Positions 19,540-28,258 of a stretch of 64,000 nucleotides of DNA are shown piece by piece. The stretch lies in the NCBI GenBank assembly GCA_002786165.1, contig PEQK01000012.1, positions 248,001 to 312,000 of the forward strand, read 5' to 3'. Positions within the stretch are counted from its first letter, which is position 1; the number at the start of each line of letters is the position of its first letter. Source of the stretch: Legionella sp. Lineage in GTDB: Bacteria; Pseudomonadota; Gammaproteobacteria; Legionellales; Legionellaceae. A model generated the notes under the pieces. The model worked only from the letters and a program-made list of their open reading frames with translations, had not been told where the DNA came from and made no database searches. Both the position numbers and the translations under genes were made by a program.

Positions 19540-20673
19540 TCAGTTTTGAGTACTATGCTGCATACTCATAAAACGAATAAATTGTTCGAAAATAATTTGA
19601 ATATCATGAGGACCGGGGCTAGCCTCAGGGTGGCCTTGGAAACCAAATGCCAATTTATCCCGATGCATAATACCTTGTAAACTGTGATCAAACAAGGACC
19701 TATGAGTGGCAATCAAATCTTTGGGCAAACTGCTTTCTTCAATCGCAAATCCATGGTTTTGACTGGTAATAAAGACACGTTGTTCGCCCGTAATTTCTGC
19801 AACAGGATGATTTGCGCCATGATGACCACAGCTCATTTTTACCGCGCGCGCACCGCATGCAAGTGCTAAAATTTGAAATCCCAAACAAATCCCAAACAAA
19901 GGCTTAGAAGCGGCCAAATAAGCTTGTGTGGCAGTAATTGCATACTCACACGCACTAGGATCTCCAGGACCATTTGATAAAAATATACCATCCGGATTCA
20001 TAGCGAGCACATCAGCATGCGGAAAATCAGCAGGCACTATCGTCAAAGCACATCCCAAATCGTGGAGAATCCGCAAAATAGAATGCTTCACACCAAAGTC
20101 ATGCACCACCACTCGATATTGCAATGGACGAACCCCGGCGCTCCATGTCCCTTGCCCTTGTGTCCAAGGATGTACGGCTTGACACGACACTACTTTGGCC
20201 AAATCCATGCCATTCAAGCCCGGATAACCAGCTGCACGTTGTTTGGCACGTTCTAATTGTGTGCCATCTGTCGTCACACACGCGCCCAAGGCCCCTTCAT
20301 TACGTAAACGATGTGTGAGCGCGCGCGTATCAATACCTGCAATTGCAATCACACCATGCTGTTTTAACCATGAGGATAGAGACTGTTGAGAACGAAAATT
20401 ACTCGGGATCAATGAAAAATCACGAATGATAAAACCGGCAGCCCAAACGCGATCTGACTCCATATCCTCGTCATTGCAACCTGTATTACCAATATGGGCG
20501 GCAGTTAAGGTGATCAATTGTCCGGCATAAGAAGGATCTGTTAAGATTTCTTGATACCCTGTCATTGCCGTATTAAATACCAATTCACCTACCTGCTCAC
20601 CCTCAGCTCCGATAGACATGCCTTCCATTATGGTGCCGTCAGCCAGCACCAACCAAGCAGATGAATGTGTCAT
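19540..20673 (-). CDS. carA: Carbamoyl-phosphate synthase small subunit
   Basis: A 377-aa glutamine amidotransferase subunit. The N-terminal CPSase domain begins [11 protein letters not shown] with [13 protein letters not shown]. The class I GATase has its nucleophile in [16 protein letters not shown] and the His/Glu pair in [13 protein letters not shown]. It supplies ammonia to CarB for pyrimidine and arginine synthesis. Its ATG overlaps the dnaJ stop by one base. The partner carB, normally adjacent, does not follow; metK does. Confidence 0.95.
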   Translation of the reverse strand: MTHSSAWLVLADGTIMEGMSIGAEGEQVGELVFNTAMTGYQEILTDPSYAGQLITLTAAHIGNTGCNDEDMESDRVWAAGFIIRDFSLIPSNFRSQQSLSSWLKQHGVIAIAGIDTRALTHRLRNEGALGACVTTDGTQLERAKQRAAGYPGLNGMDLAKVVSCQAVHPWTQGQGTWSAGVRPLQYRVVVHDFGVKHSILRILHDLGCALTIVPADFPHADVLAMNPDGIFLSNGPGDPSACEYAITATQAYLAASKPLFGICLGFQILALACGARAVKMSCGHHGANHPVAEITGEQRVFITSQNHGFAIEESSLPKDLIATHRSLFDHSLQGIMHRDKLAFGFQGHPEASPGPHDIQIIFEQFIRFMSMQHSTQN

Positions 20674-21806
20674 TAGAATTTCATATCTTCAAAAAATTTT
20701 TTAACACCGTCAAACCAAGAAGTGGTCCGCGGAGAATGGCTTTGTTTGCTATCATCCAATGATTGTTGAAATTGTTCCAGCAACTCTTTTTGTTTTTTAT
20801 CTAATTGCACGGGCGTTTCCACCACCACTTTACATAACAAATCACCTTTGCTATTACTGCGCGCAGATTGAATCCCTTTACCGCGCAACCGGAAAGACTT
20901 ACCTGTTTGCGTTTCAGCAGGAATTTTTAAAGTGACGCGGCCTTCCAATGTAGGTACTTCTATTTGACCACCTAAAGTTGCCGTCGCATAATTAATGGGA
21001 ACTTCACATAATAAATCACGATCATGACGCTCAAAAATAGCATGAGGTTTGATGGAGACTTGAACATATAAATCGCCAGAAGGCCCACCGTGAGCGCCCG
21101 CTTCTCCTTCACCACTCAAACGTACGCGATCGCTCGTATCAACACCTGCGGGGATCTTGACGGTTAATTTTTTGTTTTCGCGCACTCGACCACTACCATG
21201 GCAGGATGTACAGGGTTCTGTAACCACCTGACCCACACCTTGGCAACTAGGACACGTTTGTTGAATTGAAAAAAAGCCTTGCTGCATGCGAACCTGGCCC
21301 ACACCATTACAGGTTTCACACGATTTGGGTTTGCTGCCTTTTTTTGCACCCGTAGCGTCGCAACCACCGCACCCAACATGTCTAGGCACAGTAATTTCAA
21401 TTTGTTTGCCCTTTGCAGCCTCTTCCAAAGTTAATTGTACGTTCATCTGTAAATCTGAGCCACGCTGGGAGCGAGACTGTCGACCTTGGCCTTGTTGGGA
21501 AAATATATTTTCAAAGATGTCACCAAAAACATCACCAAACCCGCCAGAAAAACCACCGCCAAAGCCTCCGTGGCCACTATTTCCGTCAACACCAGCATGA
21601 CCAAATTGGTCATAAGCCGCGCGCTTTTGAGAATCCGATAAAATTGCATACGCTTTTTGAACATCTTTAAAACGCTCTTCAGCTTCTTTGTCATCTGGAT
21701 TTCTATCGGGATGATATTTCATGGCCATTTTACGATAGGCCTTTTTTATCTCTGTTTCAGACGCACCACGATCGATGCCTAAGAGTTCATAATAGTCATG
21801 CTGCAT
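20673..21806 (-). CDS. dnaJ: Chaperone DnaJ
   Basis: A 377-aa type I Hsp40. The ATG at 21806 is chosen (GGTGAG upstream) over an in-frame TTG six bases earlier. It has a J domain with HPD (YHPDRNPD), a Gly/Phe-rich linker (~75-105), four CxxCxGxG-type zinc repeats, and C-terminal substrate-binding beta domains. It stimulates DnaK ATPase and delivers substrates. It lies 206 bp after dnaK, a gap filled with repeats, and is directly coupled to carA. Confidence 0.96.
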   Translation of the reverse strand: MQHDYYELLGIDRGASETEIKKAYRKMAMKYHPDRNPDDKEAEERFKDVQKAYAILSDSQKRAAYDQFGHAGVDGNSGHGGFGGGFSGGFGDVFGDIFENIFSQQGQGRQSRSQRGSDLQMNVQLTLEEAAKGKQIEITVPRHVGCGGCDATGAKKGSKPKSCETCNGVGQVRMQQGFFSIQQTCPSCQGVGQVVTEPCTSCHGSGRVRENKKLTVKIPAGVDTSDRVRLSGEGEAGAHGGPSGDLYVQVSIKPHAIFERHDRDLLCEVPINYATATLGGQIEVPTLEGRVTLKIPAETQTGKSFRLRGKGIQSARSNSKGDLLCKVVVETPVQLDKKQKELLEQFQQSLDDSKQSHSPRTTSWFDGVKKFFEDMKF

Positions 21807-21824
21807 GCACAATACTCACCATTT

Positions 21825-21888
21825 TAGGACTTACGCAAAACCCCGAGCCGTCATGACAACACTGCCCTAGAGTTTTTCGTAAGTCCTA
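21825..21888. repeat. 64-bp inverted-repeat unit, MITE-like
   Basis: A perfect 11-bp inverted repeat (taggacttacg at 21825-21835 and its complement at 21878-21888) bounds a 64-bp unit between dnaK and dnaJ. The extended match (caaaa next to the left end, agtttttcg near the right) looks like terminal repeats of a small non-autonomous element. No flanking duplication is obvious. Confidence 0.45.
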
Positions 21889-21918
21889 TCATTATAAAAA
21901 GATGTAACGCATCGTAGC

Positions 21919-21941
21919 GAATCCCGGTCTCGCCGGGATTC
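21919..21941. repeat. Strong hairpin downstream of dnaK
   Basis: A 9-bp perfect stem (gaatcccgg / ccgggattc, 5-base loop) is flanked by imperfect outer complementarity (gatgtaacgcatc and gatgcgcacatc). It lacks a T-run, so it is more likely a dispersed palindromic repeat or an mRNA-stabilising hairpin that separates dnaK and dnaJ levels than a classical terminator. Confidence 0.45.
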
Positions 21942-22012
21942 TTGATGCGCACATCGTTTGGTCTTACATGCTGTTATTGTCTTGTATTTTTACGTGACAA
22001 TCCAGCATAAAA

Positions 22013-23950
22013 CTACGATTTAGGATCTTCTTTTACTTCTTCAAACTCAGCATCTACAACACCGTCACCACCTGTATCTGAGGGTGAGGCATCTTCAGGT
22101 TGCCCAGATTGAGGCGCTTCAGAAGCCGCAGATTTTTTTGCATAGACCTTTTCTGCCATTTTCGCAGACACATTTGTCAATGCTGTCACCTTCTCATCAA
22201 TTTGCGCCTTTTCATTGGTTTTGATAGCGTCTTTGAGTTCCGAAATAGCTGTTTCAATATCTTTTTTCTCATCGTCACTCATTTCATCAGCCAAGTCTTT
22301 TAAAGATTTTTCAGAGCTGTGAATCAAACTATCTGCATGATTACGAACTTCGATCAATTCTTTAAACTTTTTATCTTCATCAGCATGCGCCGCGGCATCT
22401 TTCACCATCGCCGCAACTTCTTCGTCACTCAAACCACTGGATGCTTTGATAACGATAGATTGCGCTTTACCTGTTGCTTTGTCTTTGGCAGATACATTCA
22501 AAATACCGTTAGCATCGATATCAAATGTCACTTCAATTTGCGGTACACCACGTGGGGCAGGTGGGATATCACTCAAATCGAAACGCCCTAAGGATTTATT
22601 GGCAGAGGCTTGTTCACGTTCACCTTGCAATACATGCACCGTCACAGCAGTTTGGCTATCATCTGCTGTAGAAAATACTTGATTGGCTTTGGTAGGAATA
22701 GTCGTGTTTTTCTCGATCAGCTTAGTCATAACCCCACCAAGCGTTTCAATACCTAAAGACAATGGCGTGACATCCAGTAATAAAATATCTTTTACTTCAC
22801 CCGATAATACCGCAGCTTGAATGGCCGCACCTACTGCAACCGCTTCATCAGGATTCACATCTTTACGTGGTTCTTTGCCAAAAAATTCTTCTACTGTTTT
22901 TTGGACCATCGGCATACGAGTTTGACCACCAACTAAGATAACTTCGTTGATTTGTGATACTGTCAAGCCAGCATCTTTGAGTGCTGTTTTCAAAGGAGCA
23001 ATCGTTCGTTCAACCAATTTTTCTACCAATGATTCTAATTTAGCACGAGTCAATTTGAGGTTTAAATGTTTTGGACCCGATGCATCTGCAGTGATATACG
23101 GTAAGTTAACATCAGTTTGCTGTGCAGATGACAATTCAATTTTTGCTTTTTCAGCAGACTCTTTCAGACGTTGTAAAGCCAATGGGTCATTATGCAAATC
23201 AATGCCACTATCTTTTTTGAATTCAGCGACCAAATATTCAATCAACGCCAAATCAAAATCCTCACCCCCTAAAAAGGTATCGCCATTGGTAGCAAGTACT
23301 TCAAATTGATGTTCGCCATCAACTTCTGCAATTTCAATGATAGAAATATCAAACGTACCACCACCCAAATCATATACCGCAATGATAGAGTCGCCACGCT
23401 TTTTATCCATCCCATATGCTAAGGCTGCAGCGGTTGGCTCATTGATAATACGTTTCACTTCAAGCCCAGCAATACGCCCAGCATCTTTGGTCGCTTGGCG
23501 TTGTGAGTCATTAAAATAAGCAGGAACCGTGATCACAGCTTCAGACACAGGACGACCTAAATAGTCTTCTGCTGTTTTTTTCATTTTACGCAACACTTCA
23601 GCCGAGATTTGTGGTGGCGCTTTGTTGTCGTCTTTCACTCGGACCCATGCATCACCATTGTCTGCTTTGACAATTTTGTAAGGCACCATCTTAATATCTT
23701 TTTGTACAATCGAATCATCAAATTGACGACCAATCAACCGTTTGATGGCATATAACGTATTTGCAGGATTGGTCACTGCTTGACGTTTTGCAGCTTGGCC
23801 TACCAACACTTCATCATCATTTGTAAATGCAACAATAGATGGTGTAGTACGTTGCCCTTCGTTATTTTCTATTACGCGGGGTTTGCCACCTTCCATAATC
23901 GCAACACACGAATTAGTTGTTCCTAAATCTATACCAATGATATCTGCCAT
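22013..23950 (-). CDS. dnaK: Chaperone DnaK (Hsp70)
   Basis: A 645-aa Hsp70. The nucleotide-binding domain (~1-380) has [27 protein letters not shown] and the [12 protein letters not shown] motif. The interdomain linker is seen as [16 protein letters not shown]. The substrate-binding domain and helical lid follow, ending in a polar tail with EEVKED. It acts with DnaJ and GrpE in folding and in heat-shock control. A near-consensus sigma-32 promoter lies 44-71 bases upstream of the ATG. Confidence 0.98.
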   Translation of the reverse strand: MADIIGIDLGTTNSCVAIMEGGKPRVIENNEGQRTTPSIVAFTNDDEVLVGQAAKRQAVTNPANTLYAIKRLIGRQFDDSIVQKDIKMVPYKIVKADNGDAWVRVKDDNKAPPQISAEVLRKMKKTAEDYLGRPVSEAVITVPAYFNDSQRQATKDAGRIAGLEVKRIINEPTAAALAYGMDKKRGDSIIAVYDLGGGTFDISIIEIAEVDGEHQFEVLATNGDTFLGGEDFDLALIEYLVAEFKKDSGIDLHNDPLALQRLKESAEKAKIELSSAQQTDVNLPYITADASGPKHLNLKLTRAKLESLVEKLVERTIAPLKTALKDAGLTVSQINEVILVGGQTRMPMVQKTVEEFFGKEPRKDVNPDEAVAVGAAIQAAVLSGEVKDILLLDVTPLSLGIETLGGVMTKLIEKNTTIPTKANQVFSTADDSQTAVTVHVLQGEREQASANKSLGRFDLSDIPPAPRGVPQIEVTFDIDANGILNVSAKDKATGKAQSIVIKASSGLSDEEVAAMVKDAAAHADEDKKFKELIEVRNHADSLIHSSEKSLKDLADEMSDDEKKDIETAISELKDAIKTNEKAQIDEKVTALTNVSAKMAEKVYAKKSAASEAPQSGQPEDASPSDTGGDGVVDAEFEEVKEDPKS

Positions 23951-23993
23951 TTTTTCTACTCCAATCTAGTCATCTTGTTGTCTTAGTTTTCAA

Positions 23994-24021
23994 ATATGGG
24001 GTGCAATCTGATTTTTTCAAG
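23994..24021 (-). promoter_or_regulatory. Sigma-32 (RpoH) heat-shock promoter of dnaK
   Basis: Read on the minus strand, CTTGAAA (24021-24015) is followed after 13 bases by CCCCATAT (24001-23994). This matches the enterobacterial RpoH consensus (CTTGAAA, 11-16 bases, CCCCATNT) at every specified position. It would drive dnaK independently of grpE. Confidence 0.85.
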
Positions 24022-24040
24022 TCAGATTTATAAATTTTCT

Positions 24041-24643
24041 TTATTTTGCCACAATGACCCGCGCAGGACGAATCACGCGATCATGTAACTTATACCCTTT
24101 TTGAAAGACCATAATAATAGAAGACGATGGTGCATCAGAGTCTTGCATAGACATCGCTTCATGTTCTTGGGGATTAAAGATTGCGCCCATCGGATCTATT
24201 TGCTCTACTTGAAACTTGGCCAACACACTTAATAATAGTTTCATGGTCAAAGACAAGCCTTCGTGCATAGCTTGATCGCTCTGCTCATCAACCAATTGTA
24301 ATCCTTGCTCTAAGCTGTCCACCACCGGCAACAATCCATCGACAAAGCGCTCTAAACTATAACGATGCGCTTGCGCCACATCTCGCTCTGCGCGACGACG
24401 AATGTTTTCAAGCTCTGCCATCGCACGCGTGGCTTGATCTTTATATTGATAGGCTTTCTGTTCTGCTTCAGTCAGTTTGGCTTCCAGTGCTTCGTAGGAT
24501 AGATGTTCCAATTCTTCAGGCTCTTCTCCACTCGTACCACCTTCTTCGTCTTCTAATGCATCCGCGTCAAAAACGGCATCATCGTCCAAATGATCATGCT
24601 CTTCTTTAAAACTCTTCCAATCTTTTGCGGGTTTATCGCTCAT
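24041..24643 (-). CDS. grpE: Nucleotide exchange factor GrpE
   Basis: A 200-aa GrpE. An acidic, disordered N-terminus (~1-55, rich in Asp/Glu) leads into a long helix (~50-110) containing RAMAELENIRRRAERD, the central family motif. The C-terminal beta domain ends in GYKLHDRVIRPARVIVAK. It releases ADP from DnaK. It is the first gene of the leftward chaperone cluster, 90 bp before dnaK, with a GGGAG ribosome binding site and its own heat-shock promoter. Confidence 0.96.
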   Translation of the reverse strand: MSDKPAKDWKSFKEEHDHLDDDAVFDADALEDEEGGTSGEEPEELEHLSYEALEAKLTEAEQKAYQYKDQATRAMAELENIRRRAERDVAQAHRYSLERFVDGLLPVVDSLEQGLQLVDEQSDQAMHEGLSLTMKLLLSVLAKFQVEQIDPMGAIFNPQEHEAMSMQDSDAPSSSIIMVFQKGYKLHDRVIRPARVIVAK

Positions 24644-24674
24644 TATTATACTCCCAAAATAATACTACTTTCGT

Positions 24675-24702
24675 ATATGGGGACAAAGATTTTGATCTCA
24701 AG
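24675..24702 (-). promoter_or_regulatory. Sigma-32 (RpoH) heat-shock promoter of grpE
   Basis: On the minus strand CTTGAGA (24702-24696) is followed after exactly 13 bases by CCCCATAT (24682-24675). One mismatch from the RpoH -35 consensus, none in the specified -10 positions. Spacer and -10 are the same as in the dnaK promoter 681 bp downstream. Confidence 0.8.
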
Positions 24703-24839
24703 GGTCCGTTCTAAAAAATTAAAGCAAAAGAATCGATTTATTTTTTGCCAATTTTGATTTTGGATTTAATACCAAGCATGAAATGATTTATTTAAATCAT
24801 TCTGAAACTTTCTCTTAATTTTAGTACAGGACTTGCTAA

Positions 24840-25688
24840 ATGATAGAAGATATACATCCTGATACTAATAGCATAAACTGCACGAAAGACAACGTTGCAT
24901 CCGTGTCGATGGTGGATATATTGATGCAATGTAGAGTATTTTCACATGCTAAACGAGTATTTATGTCACCCTCTTCTATCCCAATAGTTTTACTTCCTGG
25001 TACAGGTTGTAATGAACGCTTATGGCGCCATTTACTCCCTTCGTTACCTAAAGGGATACAACCAATCATGCCTAACCTGTTGCACTATGCGGATCAAAAA
25101 AGCATGCTCGATCATCTCTATCATCTACCATACGAACAATTCATCTTAATGGGATTTTCAATGGGGGGGTATCTTGCGCAAAATTTTTATGCAACTTATC
25201 CTCATCGAGTCTCAAACTTGATTTTGTTGTGCACGTCTGGAGAAGAGAAATGTATGACCACGGATCTCATAGAACGCAGTATTCAAAATCTGATGACAGA
25301 CGCTTATCTTGCTCAGATGATTAAGAAAGATACTCCAAAATCTCGTCGAGACCCGCTCATTGGTCAAATAAAAACCATGCTTACTGAAGTCGGGCCAGAT
25401 ACTGTCAAACGTCAAATGTTGGCTACTAGAGAACGACCATCTTTTTTACAGAGTTTTCCCGAACAACCGGTGCCTGCACTCGTCATTGCGGCTGAGGGCG
25501 ACCAGTTGGTGCCTAAATCGGCTATATCACGGTTAGTAACTTCCTTAAAAGCCGATGTTGAATGGGTAGAAAGTGGTCATATGTTACCCTTGGAACAACC
25601 TGAAGCATTACAATCTATAGTCCATCGTTGGCTAACCCAGCATGTGCTGCCTCTTGAAAACGATTCTGCGCACATTAAGATGAAATGA
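24840..25688 (+). CDS. Alpha/beta hydrolase
   Basis: A 282-aa alpha/beta-fold hydrolase. The nucleophile elbow is GFSMGG (Ser ~103), the oxyanion-type loop is LLPGTGCNERLW, the acid is probably the Asp in AAEGDQLVPKS, and the base is the His in WVESGHMLPLE. The substrate is unknown. AGGA eight bases before the ATG at 24840 supports the long start; a second ATG at 24963 gives a shorter protein beginning just before the hydrolase fold. The first ~40 residues are extra and unusual. A 9-bp inverted repeat (24782-24801) lies just upstream and could be an operator. Confidence 0.8.
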   Translation: MIEDIHPDTNSINCTKDNVASVSMVDILMQCRVFSHAKRVFMSPSSIPIVLLPGTGCNERLWRHLLPSLPKGIQPIMPNLLHYADQKSMLDHLYHLPYEQFILMGFSMGGYLAQNFYATYPHRVSNLILLCTSGEEKCMTTDLIERSIQNLMTDAYLAQMIKKDTPKSRRDPLIGQIKTMLTEVGPDTVKRQMLATRERPSFLQSFPEQPVPALVIAAEGDQLVPKSAISRLVTSLKADVEWVESGHMLPLEQPEALQSIVHRWLTQHVLPLENDSAHIKMK

Positions 25689-25776
25689 TCATGACTGACA
25701 CAAATCCTCGATCTCTTTGTTAATAATTGGGTGTTATTATAGAGAGACGAATTGACCCTATGCAACAAAAGAATGA

Positions 25777-26745
25777 TTAAACGATTTTTCTCAAAAATTC
25801 CGCAATTCGTTCTTCTAACCAATAGGTAGGTCGTCCAGGTATCGCTCCTGAAATAAAGCCTACATGACCGCCTTGTTCACTCCATTCTAATCTCACCGTT
25901 GGGGATAATTCTTCTGGAGTGGGCATCGCATCTGGGGTCATAAAAGGATCATCCAGGGCATGCAAAATAAGAGTCGGAGTAGTAATTTTAATCAAATAAG
26001 GTCTAGAACCTACTTGTTGATGGTAATCATGGACATCTTTAAAACCATTCAATGGTGCAGTAATGAGATCATCAAAGGTCCAAAACGAATGCGCAGACTG
26101 TAAAGAGTGTGACAAAACTGCATTGGGTTCTCGCGCTAATTTAGCGAAGAAATGTTCCCGTAATTTTTTTAATAAATACGCTTGGTAAATACGTGAAAAT
26201 CCGGAATTTAATCGATCGGCAGTGATAGGCGGATGAAACGGCACTGAAACTGCGACTGCAGCCGCAACATACGCTTGCAGGGGATGTTCTCCTAGCCATT
26301 TTAATAGGACAGAACCTCCTAGAGAAAATCCTACGATATATTTTTGTGTATGAGGCTCTCTGTCAGCCAACACTTGTAAAAAATAATCTAAATCTGCCGT
26401 GTCTCCCATATGATAAGAACGTAGCGCACGATTCAGTTCTTTACTGGAACCACGAAATTGCAGCAATACAACTCGTCGCCCCAAAGCGTGATGCTGGATG
26501 AATTGCGCTCTGATATAAGGTGAACTCAAGCCCCCCCCTAAGCCATGTAATAAGATCACCAGAGGGTTCTCTAAGCTCAGTCCTTCATCTCGCCAAACCA
26601 AATCAATAAAATCGCCATCTGGCAACTCTAAACGCTCATCACGTACTTTCGGCAGGGGGAGATAACGACATAAAGAAGCATACATCGTTTGGGCATGGGG
26701 GTTACGTAACCACCATGCCGGCCGAAATTGGCTTTTTACTTTCAT
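25777..26745 (-). CDS. YheT-family alpha/beta hydrolase
   Basis: A 322-aa protein of the YheT/COG0429 hydrolase family. It shows the N-terminal signature FRPAWWLRNPHAQTMYASL, HGLGGGLSSPYIR, the FRGSSKELNR segment, nucleophile in VGFSLGGSVLLKWLGE, and the acid and base in ALDDPFMTP and GGHVGFI. The eukaryotic relatives include ABHD1/2/3 lipases; the bacterial substrate is uncertain. It overlaps hemE by 4 bp, so the two are co-expressed, though no metabolic link is known. Confidence 0.85.
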   Translation of the reverse strand: MKVKSQFRPAWWLRNPHAQTMYASLCRYLPLPKVRDERLELPDGDFIDLVWRDEGLSLENPLVILLHGLGGGLSSPYIRAQFIQHHALGRRVVLLQFRGSSKELNRALRSYHMGDTADLDYFLQVLADREPHTQKYIVGFSLGGSVLLKWLGEHPLQAYVAAAVAVSVPFHPPITADRLNSGFSRIYQAYLLKKLREHFFAKLAREPNAVLSHSLQSAHSFWTFDDLITAPLNGFKDVHDYHQQVGSRPYLIKITTPTLILHALDDPFMTPDAMPTPEELSPTVRLEWSEQGGHVGFISGAIPGRPTYWLEERIAEFLRKIV

Positions 26746-27800
26746 GCATACAGCTCAGTACTAAACTCATGCACGGCTTCTACCAGAACGTTTACATGCT
26801 CAGGGGGTACATCGGGTGTGATGCCGTGTCCCAGGTTAAAAATCAACCCAGCATGCGGTCCAAATTCGGTCAAAATACGTTTGGTTTCTGCACGAATACA
26901 AGCGGGAGAAGTTAATAAAACAGTCGGATCTAAATTACCTTGTAACGCCACTTTATGCCCAATGGTTTGTCGAGCCATGCTTAAATCACAGGTCCAATCC
27001 AAGCCCACCGCCTGGCACCCACTATCTGCAATGTGAGACAGCCATTGCCCACCACCTTTGGTGAATAAAATAACAGGGATATTGGGATGCTTTTTCTGCA
27101 AATGCTGAACAATGTCTCGCATGTAATGTAGCGAAAAATGTTGATAGTGCTGCGTGCTCAAAATGCCGCCCCAAGTATCAAATAGCATCAAAACGGATGC
27201 ACCTGCATCCACTTGTGCAGATAGGTACTCTATCACCGCAGTGGTTAATGTTTGCAACAAACGATGCATGCCTTCTGGTTCGAGATACATCAGGCCTAAG
27301 GCCTGTTTAAATTCCCGACTGCTTTCGCCTTCCACCATATAACAGGCCAATGTCCAAGGACTACCTGCAAATCCTATCAAAGGCATCGACGCCGGCAACT
27401 CTTGACGAATCAATCGCACGGCATCCATCACGTAAGCCAATTCATCTGTGGCTTTAGGGACAACCAACGCATCAATCGCTTTAAGATCACGAATAGGATA
27501 CTTGAAACGAGGTCCTTCTCCTTCTGCAAATGACAACCCCAAACCCATGGCATCTGGAATCGTCAAAATATCGGAGAATAAAATGGCTGCATCTAAATTG
27601 AAGCGTTGCAAAGGTTGCAATGTCACTTCACATGCCAGCTCTTTCGATTGACATAAACTCAAAAAATCCCCTGCTCGCGCACGAGTTGCGCGGTATTCTG
27701 GCAAATATCGCCCAGCTTGGCGCATCAGCCAAATCGGCGCACGTGGCACCGGCTTGCGTTGCAGTGCGCGAATCAATAAACTGTCGGAGTCATTCATCAT
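26742..27800 (-). CDS. hemE: Uroporphyrinogen decarboxylase
   Basis: A 352-aa HemE, which converts uroporphyrinogen III to coproporphyrinogen III. The N-terminal signature APIWLMRQAGRYLPEYR contains the substrate-binding Arg residues. The aspartate in ILFSDILTIPDAMGLGL and the GFAGSPWTLACYMVEG and NLGHGITPDVPPEHV motifs are intact. Its stop overlaps the YheT start (ATGA). It provides haem for the ctaA/ctaB pathway found elsewhere in the window. Confidence 0.96.
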   Translation of the reverse strand: MMNDSDSLLIRALQRKPVPRAPIWLMRQAGRYLPEYRATRARAGDFLSLCQSKELACEVTLQPLQRFNLDAAILFSDILTIPDAMGLGLSFAEGEGPRFKYPIRDLKAIDALVVPKATDELAYVMDAVRLIRQELPASMPLIGFAGSPWTLACYMVEGESSREFKQALGLMYLEPEGMHRLLQTLTTAVIEYLSAQVDAGASVLMLFDTWGGILSTQHYQHFSLHYMRDIVQHLQKKHPNIPVILFTKGGGQWLSHIADSGCQAVGLDWTCDLSMARQTIGHKVALQGNLDPTVLLTSPACIRAETKRILTEFGPHAGLIFNLGHGITPDVPPEHVNVLVEAVHEFSTELYA

Positions 27801-27849
27801 GATTCTCTGGAAAAAAAGAGTCTAAGTGTATCATAATAGCCAATCTGAG

Positions 27850-27905
27850 GAACCCCCTAACCTGCCCTTCGGGCACCTTCTTCCCCAAGAGGTAGAAGGG
27901 TTTTA
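27850..27905. repeat. Diverged palindromic repeat upstream of folB
   Basis: This stretch contains gcccttcgggc and a longer imperfect stem (accttct ... agaaggg). It resembles the perfect palindrome at 16964-16998 in its C-rich left arm and G-rich right arm, suggesting the same dispersed repeat type. It sits between divergent hemE and folB. Confidence 0.35.
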
Positions 27906-27919
27906 ACAGGAGAGACATC

Positions 27920-28258
27920 ATCGACACGCTACATATTGCTGATCTAAAAATTGCCACTCAAATTGGCGTTTACGCCTGGGAGCAACGCATCAAACAAACC
28001 CTTGTTTTTGACCTCAGTATCCCGCTGGATCTCAGTCATTGCCAAGATAATTTGGCAAACACCATTGATTACGCACAATTATGCCAACACATCACCGAAT
28101 TTGTGGCATCTCGCTCTTTTCAATTGTTAGAAACTGCCGCAGAACAAGTGCTGACTCTGATCCAAACGCACTATGGTATTGAACATTTGACGTTGAAGGT
28201 CAGCAAACCGTTTGCCGTCAAGAATGCTGGAAAGATTCAGATAATCTTGGAGCGTTAG
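27920..28258 (+). CDS. folB: Dihydroneopterin aldolase with apparent ATC start
   Basis: FolB converts dihydroneopterin to 6-hydroxymethyl-dihydropterin in folate synthesis. Family features: DLKIATQIGVYAWEQ near the start, TIDYAQLCQHI, the LLETAAEQVLTLI helix and LKVSKPFAVKNA. The full domain is encoded only if translation begins at ATC 27920 (or the ATC at 27917), 10 or 7 bases after an AGGAGA ribosome binding site. Between the in-frame TAG at 27893 and the TTG at 28052 there is no ATG, GTG or TTG, and a TTG 28052 start would delete the first ~44 conserved residues. The 3' end overlaps the ATPase gene on the other strand by 41 bp. Confidence 0.8.
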   Translation: MDTLHIADLKIATQIGVYAWEQRIKQTLVFDLSIPLDLSHCQDNLANTIDYAQLCQHITEFVASRSFQLLETAAEQVLTLIQTHYGIEHLTLKVSKPFAVKNAGKIQIILER

